DNA of 64,000 bases from Nocardioides nitrophenolicus. Lineage in GTDB: Bacteria; Actinomycetota; Actinomycetes; Propionibacteriales; Nocardioidaceae. Below, piece after piece: positions 59,884-64,000 of the stretch. A program made the translations under genes and the position numbers. The stretch's first letter is position 1. Each line of letters opens with the position of its first letter. The DNA lies in NCBI RefSeq assembly GCF_016907515.1, contig NZ_JAFBBY010000001.1:3348001-3412000 (forward strand), in the 5' to 3' direction. A model generated the notes under the pieces. It saw nothing but the letters and a program-made list of their open reading frames with translations, was not told where the DNA came from and ran no database searches.

Positions 59884-61011
59884 ATGGCCCGAGGACTGAC
59901 CGCCGAGCGCGTGCGCCAGGACGTCGACGTGGTCGCGCGCGCCGGCCTGGACCTGGAGACCTTCCTCGCCGAGGCGATGGACTCGCTGCGCCGGGCGGTC
60001 CCGTGGGAGAGCGCCTGCGTGGCGACGCACGACCCGGGGACCCACCTGCTCACCAGCGGCCGCAAGTACGGCGCCCTCGCCGGGGAGAGCGAGCACGACC
60101 ACGAGTTCGCGCTCATCGAGTACGGCGAGGTCGAGGCCACCGCCTTCACCGAGCTGGCCCGCACCCACACCGACGCCGCCGGCGTCCACCTGGTCCACGG
60201 CGGCCAGGTCGAGCGCTCGCCCCGGATGGAGCGGTTCATGGTGCCGCGCTTCGGCATCGGCGACGAGGCCCGGGTGGCCTTCCGCGACGGCCGCGAGCTG
60301 TGGGGCGCGGCCGCGCTCTTCCGCGGGTCCGACGACCGCCCGTTCGACGCCGACGAGATCGACTTCCTCGCCTCCCTCACCGGACTGTTCGCCCGCGGGG
60401 TGCGGGCCGGCGTGCTGACCCGGATGGCCGACGTCGTCGCGCCCACGCCCGGGCCCGGCCCCGCGGTGATCATCGTCGGTCCCGACGACCGGGTCACCCA
60501 GATGACGCCGACCGCCGAGCAGTGGCTCGGCGAGCTGGTCGACAGCCCCACCCACCCCGACCCGGTGTCGCCGGTCGCCGCGCTGATCGGCTCCGCCCGC
60601 CGCTTCGCCCGCGGCGAGGTCACCGCCCCACCGCGCTGCCGGCTGCGCACCGCCGGCGGCATGTGGCTGGTGCTGCAGGCCGGTCCGCTGAGCAGCTTCC
60701 GCGACCGCGACGGCGACGTCGTGATCACCATCGAGGAGGCCCGGCCGCCCGAGATCGTGGCCCTCGTCGTCGCCGCCTTCGGGCTGACCCAGCGCGAGCG
60801 CGACGTCACGCAGCTGGTGCTCCAGGGCATCGACACCAAGGAGATCGGGCGCACCCTGCATCTCTCGGCGTACACCGTCCAGGACCACCTCAAGTCGGTC
60901 TTCGACAAGGCCGGGGTGCGCTCGCGGCGCGAGCTGATCGCGCGGGTCTACTTCGACCAGTACGTGCCCCGCATGGGCGGCGAGCTGGCCCCGTCCGGGT
61001 GGTTCGCCTGA
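59884..61011 (+). CDS. GAF-domain LuxR-family transcriptional regulator (tandem copy 1)
   Basis: The 375-residue protein has a GAF-like sensor (about residues 20-180, RRAVPWESACVATHDPGTHL, ELWGAAALFRGSDDRPF), a PAS-like middle (VIIVGPDDRVTQMTPTAEQW), and a LuxR HTH at about 295-360 (LTQRERDVTQLVLQGIDTKE; SAYTVQDHLKSVFDKAGVRS). Residues 205 to the C-terminus match its neighbour closely. The ligand is unknown. It is co-transcribed with copy 2, whose start overlaps its stop by one base. Confidence 0.9.
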   Translation: MARGLTAERVRQDVDVVARAGLDLETFLAEAMDSLRRAVPWESACVATHDPGTHLLTSGRKYGALAGESEHDHEFALIEYGEVEATAFTELARTHTDAAGVHLVHGGQVERSPRMERFMVPRFGIGDEARVAFRDGRELWGAAALFRGSDDRPFDADEIDFLASLTGLFARGVRAGVLTRMADVVAPTPGPGPAVIIVGPDDRVTQMTPTAEQWLGELVDSPTHPDPVSPVAALIGSARRFARGEVTAPPRCRLRTAGGMWLVLQAGPLSSFRDRDGDVVITIEEARPPEIVALVVAAFGLTQRERDVTQLVLQGIDTKEIGRTLHLSAYTVQDHLKSVFDKAGVRSRRELIARVYFDQYVPRMGGELAPSGWFA

Positions 61012-62138
61012 TGGCCAGCACCCTGCTGCGCGAACGGGTCCGCCAGGACGTCGGCGTCGTCGCCCAGGCCGGCCTCGACCTCGAGTCCTTCTTCGCCGAG
61101 GCCATCGAGTCGGTACGCCGCGCGGTCCCGTGGGTCAGCGCGTGCGTCGGCACCCACGATCCCCAGACGCTGCTGCTCACCAGCGACCGCAAGTTCGGCG
61201 ACCTCGGCCTCCAGGACGACATGCACGACGACCAGTTCGGGCTGCTGGAGTACGGCAGCCCCGAGCCCACGTCGTTCGCCGTGCTCGCCCGCGCGGAGCG
61301 GCCCGCGGCCGGCGTCCACCTCAGCACGGGCGGCGACATCACCAGCTCGCTGCGGATCCGGGAGTACCACCAGCACCACTTCGGCTACCACGACGAGGTG
61401 CGGCTGATGTTCCGCGACGGCCGACACGTCTGGGGCGGGCTCGGCCTCATGCGCGGGCCCGACGACCGGCCCTTCGACGAGGCCGAGGTCGACTTCCTGG
61501 CCTCGCTCGCCCCCGCCTTCGCCCGCGGCGTACGGCTGGGACTGCTGGCCACCCTCGCCGACTCCGACTCCGACTCGCCGCTCGACCTCGGTCCCGCCGT
61601 CATCATCGTCGGCGGCGACGACCGGGTCACCCAGACCACCGGAGCCGCCGAGCGCCGGCTCGCCGAGCTCGGCCCCCGCGGCATCTCGCCCGCCGTCGTC
61701 TCCAGCCTGGTCGGCGCCGCCCGCCGCTTCGCCCGCGGCGAGTCCACCGACCTGCCCCGCTGCCGGATCCGCGCCACCACCGGCCGCTGGCTGATCCTCC
61801 AGGCCGGCCCCCTCAGCGGGCTCGGCGACGCCGCCGGTCAGGTCGTGATCACCATCGAGGAGGCCCGGCCACCCGAGATCGTCTCCCTGGTCGTCGCCGC
61901 CTTCGGCCTCACCCCGCGGGAGCGCGACGTCACCCAGCTGGTGCTCCAGGGGGCCGACACCAAGGCCATCGCCGGGAGCCTGCACCTGTCGGCGTACACG
62001 GTGCAGGACCACCTCAAGGCGGTGTTCGAGAAGGCGGGCGTGCGCTCGCGGCGGGAGCTGATCGCGCGGGTGTACTTCGAGCAGTATGTGCCGCGGATGA
62101 ACGAGCAGCTGGCGCCGTCGGGGTGGTTCGTGGGGTAG
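61011..62138 (+). CDS. GAF-domain LuxR-family transcriptional regulator (tandem copy 2)
   Basis: The 375-residue protein has the same length and domain order as copy 1 and starts MASTLLRERVRQDVGVVAQA. The HTH and its flank are nearly identical (VITIEEARPPEIVSLVVAAF; SAYTVQDHLKAVFEKAGVRS), while the GAF region differs (for example SSLRIREYHQHHFGYHDEVR), so the two probably read the same DNA but different signals. It arose by tandem duplication. A large inverted repeat follows. Confidence 0.9.
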   Translation: MASTLLRERVRQDVGVVAQAGLDLESFFAEAIESVRRAVPWVSACVGTHDPQTLLLTSDRKFGDLGLQDDMHDDQFGLLEYGSPEPTSFAVLARAERPAAGVHLSTGGDITSSLRIREYHQHHFGYHDEVRLMFRDGRHVWGGLGLMRGPDDRPFDEAEVDFLASLAPAFARGVRLGLLATLADSDSDSPLDLGPAVIIVGGDDRVTQTTGAAERRLAELGPRGISPAVVSSLVGAARRFARGESTDLPRCRIRATTGRWLILQAGPLSGLGDAAGQVVITIEEARPPEIVSLVVAAFGLTPRERDVTQLVLQGADTKAIAGSLHLSAYTVQDHLKAVFEKAGVRSRRELIARVYFEQYVPRMNEQLAPSGWFVG

Positions 62139-62170
62139 CGGTGCGGGCCCGGGCGTGGCCACCGGGCGGT

Positions 62171-62283
62171 GCTGTAACACGCTGTCCACCCGACTACCTG
62201 GCGGTTCTCCGCAGTTCGGAGCCGCTGTGGCGGCGTTTCGTGCGGAGAACCGCCGACCAGACGGGCGGACAGCGTGTTACAGC
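62171..62283. repeat. 113-bp composite inverted repeat between convergent genes
   Basis: Outer arms GCTGTAACACGCTGTCC (62171-62187) and GGACAGCGTGTTACAGC (62267-62283) are perfect over 17 bases and extend by CCCG/CGGG. Inner arms GGCGGTTCTCCGCA (62200-62213) and TGCGGAGAACCGCC (62241-62254) are perfect over 14, and GCCGC/GCGGC (62221-62234) caps the loop. It could be a bidirectional terminator or a MITE-like dispersed element. Confidence 0.8.
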
Positions 62284-62292
62284 GGCGGCAGG

Positions 62293-63345
62293 TCAGCCCG
62301 CGAAGGCGGTGACCTCGCCGACGACGGTGACCCGCACCTGGTCCCCGGCCGCCGGGACCGAGTCGCTGGGGGTGCGGGCGGTGACCTGCTCGCCGGAGGC
62401 CAGCCGGACCCGGATGGTGGCGTCGTGGCCGAAGAAGCTGACGTCGACGACCTCACCAGGTACGCCGTCGGCGGAGCCGGCGGGGCGGACCTGCACCTGC
62501 TCGGACCGTACGGCGAGTCGGGCCGCCCCAGGCGGGGGCGGGGTCCCGTCGGTGCGGACCGCGACCTCGCCGAGCGCACAGTGAGCACGGCCGCCGGGCA
62601 GCACCTCGCCGGGCAGCAGGGAGGCGTGGCCGATGAAGGCGGCGACGCGGGGGTCGGCGGGGGTCAGGTAGACGTCGGCGGGGGCGGCGACCTGGAGGAA
62701 CTGGCCGGAGACCATCACGGCGACCTGGTCGGCCAGGGAGAGCGCCTCGCCCTGGTCGTGCGTCACGAGGACGGCGGCGGCGTCGGCCGCCCGCAGCGCC
62801 CGGACGACGGCGCGGCCGGTCTCCTCGCGCAGGGAGGCGTCGAGGGAGGAGAACGGCTCGTCGAGCAGGACGAGGGCGGGGCGGGGAGCGAGCGCTCGGG
62901 CGAGCGCGACCCGCTGCTGCTGGCCGCCGGAGAGCTCGTGGGGGTACCGCTCGGCGAGGGCGGGGTCGAGCTCGACCAGGCCGAGTGCCTCGCTGACCAC
63001 GGCCCGGGCGGTGCCGGCGCGGCGCTGGGCGCGCGGCAGGCCGAAGGCGACATTGCGGGCGACGGTCAGGTGGGGGAAGAGCGCGCCCTCCTGGGGGACG
63101 TACCCGATGCCGCGCTCGCGCGCCGGGACCGTCCGCGGGCCGCCCACGACCGGGCGACCGGCGACCGAGATCGTGCCGGCGCTGGGCTCGACGAAGCCGG
63201 CGACGGCGCGCAGCAGGGTGGTCTTGCCGCAGCCCGAGGAGCCGAGGATCGCGGTGACGCCCGTGGTGACGGCGAGGTCGAGGCCCTGGAGCACGGGGGT
63301 GCGGCCGTATCCGGCACTCAGGCCGCGGATCTCGAGTGCGGTCAT
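62293..63345 (-). CDS. Ferric/molybdate-type ABC transporter ATPase
   Basis: The 350-residue protein has Walker A GSSGCGKTT, Q loop YVPQEGALFPHL, signature LSGGQQQRVALARAL, Walker B LVLLDEPFSSLD and a switch His in VTHDQGEA. The C-terminal TOBE region (about 240-350, VRSEQVQVRPAGS) marks the FbpC/PotA class that powers import of iron, polyamine or similar ligands. The ATG overlaps the permease stop by one base. Ligand cannot be decided without the binding protein, which lies outside the window. Confidence 0.92.
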   Translation of the reverse strand: MTALEIRGLSAGYGRTPVLQGLDLAVTTGVTAILGSSGCGKTTLLRAVAGFVEPSAGTISVAGRPVVGGPRTVPARERGIGYVPQEGALFPHLTVARNVAFGLPRAQRRAGTARAVVSEALGLVELDPALAERYPHELSGGQQQRVALARALAPRPALVLLDEPFSSLDASLREETGRAVVRALRAADAAAVLVTHDQGEALSLADQVAVMVSGQFLQVAAPADVYLTPADPRVAAFIGHASLLPGEVLPGGRAHCALGEVAVRTDGTPPPPGAARLAVRSEQVQVRPAGSADGVPGEVVDVSFFGHDATIRVRLASGEQVTARTPSDSVPAAGDQVRVTVVGEVTAFAG

Positions 63346-64000
63346 CAGCGGCTCCTGATGCTCAGCCGGGCCAGCAGCCAGGTGGACGGGACGGACAGGA
63401 CGATCAGGGCCAGCGCGTACGGCGCGGCGGCCCCGTACGCGATCGAGGACGCGTCGGACCAGAACCGGGTGGCGAGCGTCTCGGTGCCGAGCGGCGCCAG
63501 CAGCAGGGTCGCGGTGAGCTCGGTCGAGACGGCGAGGGCGACGAGCGCGGCGCCCGCCGACAGTCCCGGTACGACGAGCGGCAGGGTCACCCGGCGGGCG
63601 ACCTCGGGTCCCGAGCAGCCCAGGCTGCGGGCCACCTCCTCGAGGCCGGGCGGCACCAGCTCGAAGGTGCCGCGCACGCTGACCACTGCCCGTGGCAGGA
63701 ACAGGATGAGGTAGCCGACCAGCAGCAGCGCCAGGGTCTGGTAGAGGTCGGGGACCACGCGGATGGACACGGTGACCAGGGCGAGCGCGATCACGATGCC
63801 GGGCATGGCGCTGGCGGTGTAGACGCTGCGCTCGATGGCGGTGGTGACCCAGCCGCGGTGCCGCACGGCCAGCCAGACGACCGGGACCGCGGCGGCGGTG
63901 GTGACCGCGCCGGCGAGCACGGCGAGGAGCAGCGTGTTGCCGAGCGCGCTGACCAGCTCGCCGCCCTCGATGCCCGTGGAGGTGCCGCGGACCAGCCAGC
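63345..64000 (-). CDS. Ferric-type ABC transporter permease, partial
   Basis: The C-terminal 217 codons of a permease run off the right edge. It contains the EAA cytoplasmic motif EVARSLGCSGPEVARRVTLP, which docks to the ATPase, and at least five membrane helices (for example ALALVTVSIRVVPDLYQTLA). FbpB-type permeases are fusions of two such halves, so the missing part probably includes the N-terminal half. It is cotranscribed with the ATPase downstream. Confidence 0.88.
   Translation of the reverse strand, partial: WLVRGTSTGIEGGELVSALGNTLLLAVLAGAVTTAAAVPVVWLAVRHRGWVTTAIERSVYTASAMPGIVIALALVTVSIRVVPDLYQTLALLLVGYLILFLPRAVVSVRGTFELVPPGLEEVARSLGCSGPEVARRVTLPLVVPGLSAGAALVALAVSTELTATLLLAPLGTETLATRFWSDASSIAYGAAAPYALALIVLSVPSTWLLARLSIRSR

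Noticed and set aside
1-64000. CRISPR arrays, rRNA genes or insertion sequences
   Set aside because: No regularly spaced direct repeats, rRNA segments or transposase motifs were seen. The 19,245-19,385 repeats are too short and irregular for a CRISPR array.

Overview
The window is high-GC DNA with actinobacterial codon use, many GTG starts and tightly overlapping operons. Gene content suggests a Nocardioides-like member of the Propionibacteriales; that placement is inference. It holds the right part of an integrated siphovirus-type prophage (1 to about 25,760) and a chromosomal region (25,750-64,000) dominated by cell-surface polysaccharide genes and their regulators.

Prophage. Structural genes lie on the minus strand in the usual order. 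Read from their upstream end they are HNH nuclease, small and large terminase, portal, MuF-like protein with a toxin-like tail, scaffold, major capsid, head-tail connectors, major tail, tail-assembly chaperones with a -1 frameshift, tape measure, and two distal tail proteins, the last cut by the left edge. Lysis genes are not in the window. A 482-base gene-free segment with hairpins (17,105-17,586) separates these from an early operon (17,587-23,953) of small overlapping genes. That operon includes a winged-helix replication-initiator candidate whose own coding sequence carries iterons and a DnaA box. A compact switch at 23,988-24,040 drives the early operon leftward and a leaderless repressor plus integrase rightward. 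The integrase overlaps the 3' end of host yajQ, so the right attachment site is probably there.

Host flank. yajQ is followed by tRNA-Tyr(GTA) with a terminator, a VapB-like antitoxin next to a decayed VapC, a SnoaL-like protein and two tiny genes.

Polysaccharide locus (28,061 to about 56,090). It encodes a priming glycosylphosphotransferase, an Alg14/Alg13-type glycosyltransferase pair, a GT2 glycosyltransferase, a Wzz-like co-polymerase, a Wzx-like flippase, a polymerase fused to a Wzz-like domain, a GH26-like hydrolase, and a coupled sulfotransferase/methyltransferase/kinase trio that may decorate the product. Three large secreted proteins share a beta-propeller; one is an 1,840-residue PKD/Ig-like giant. 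A SOS-boxed 13E12 (DUF222/HNH) gene sits inside the locus.

Regulation. Two paralogous histidine-kinase/LuxR-regulator pairs flank the surface genes, one regulator having a degenerate receiver. Two tandem GAF-LuxR regulators follow. A palindrome of the type CCAATATTGGGG recurs in most of the intergenic promoter gaps, suggesting one regulon. The right end has a 113-bp composite inverted repeat and a ferric-type ABC transporter (ATPase and partial permease).
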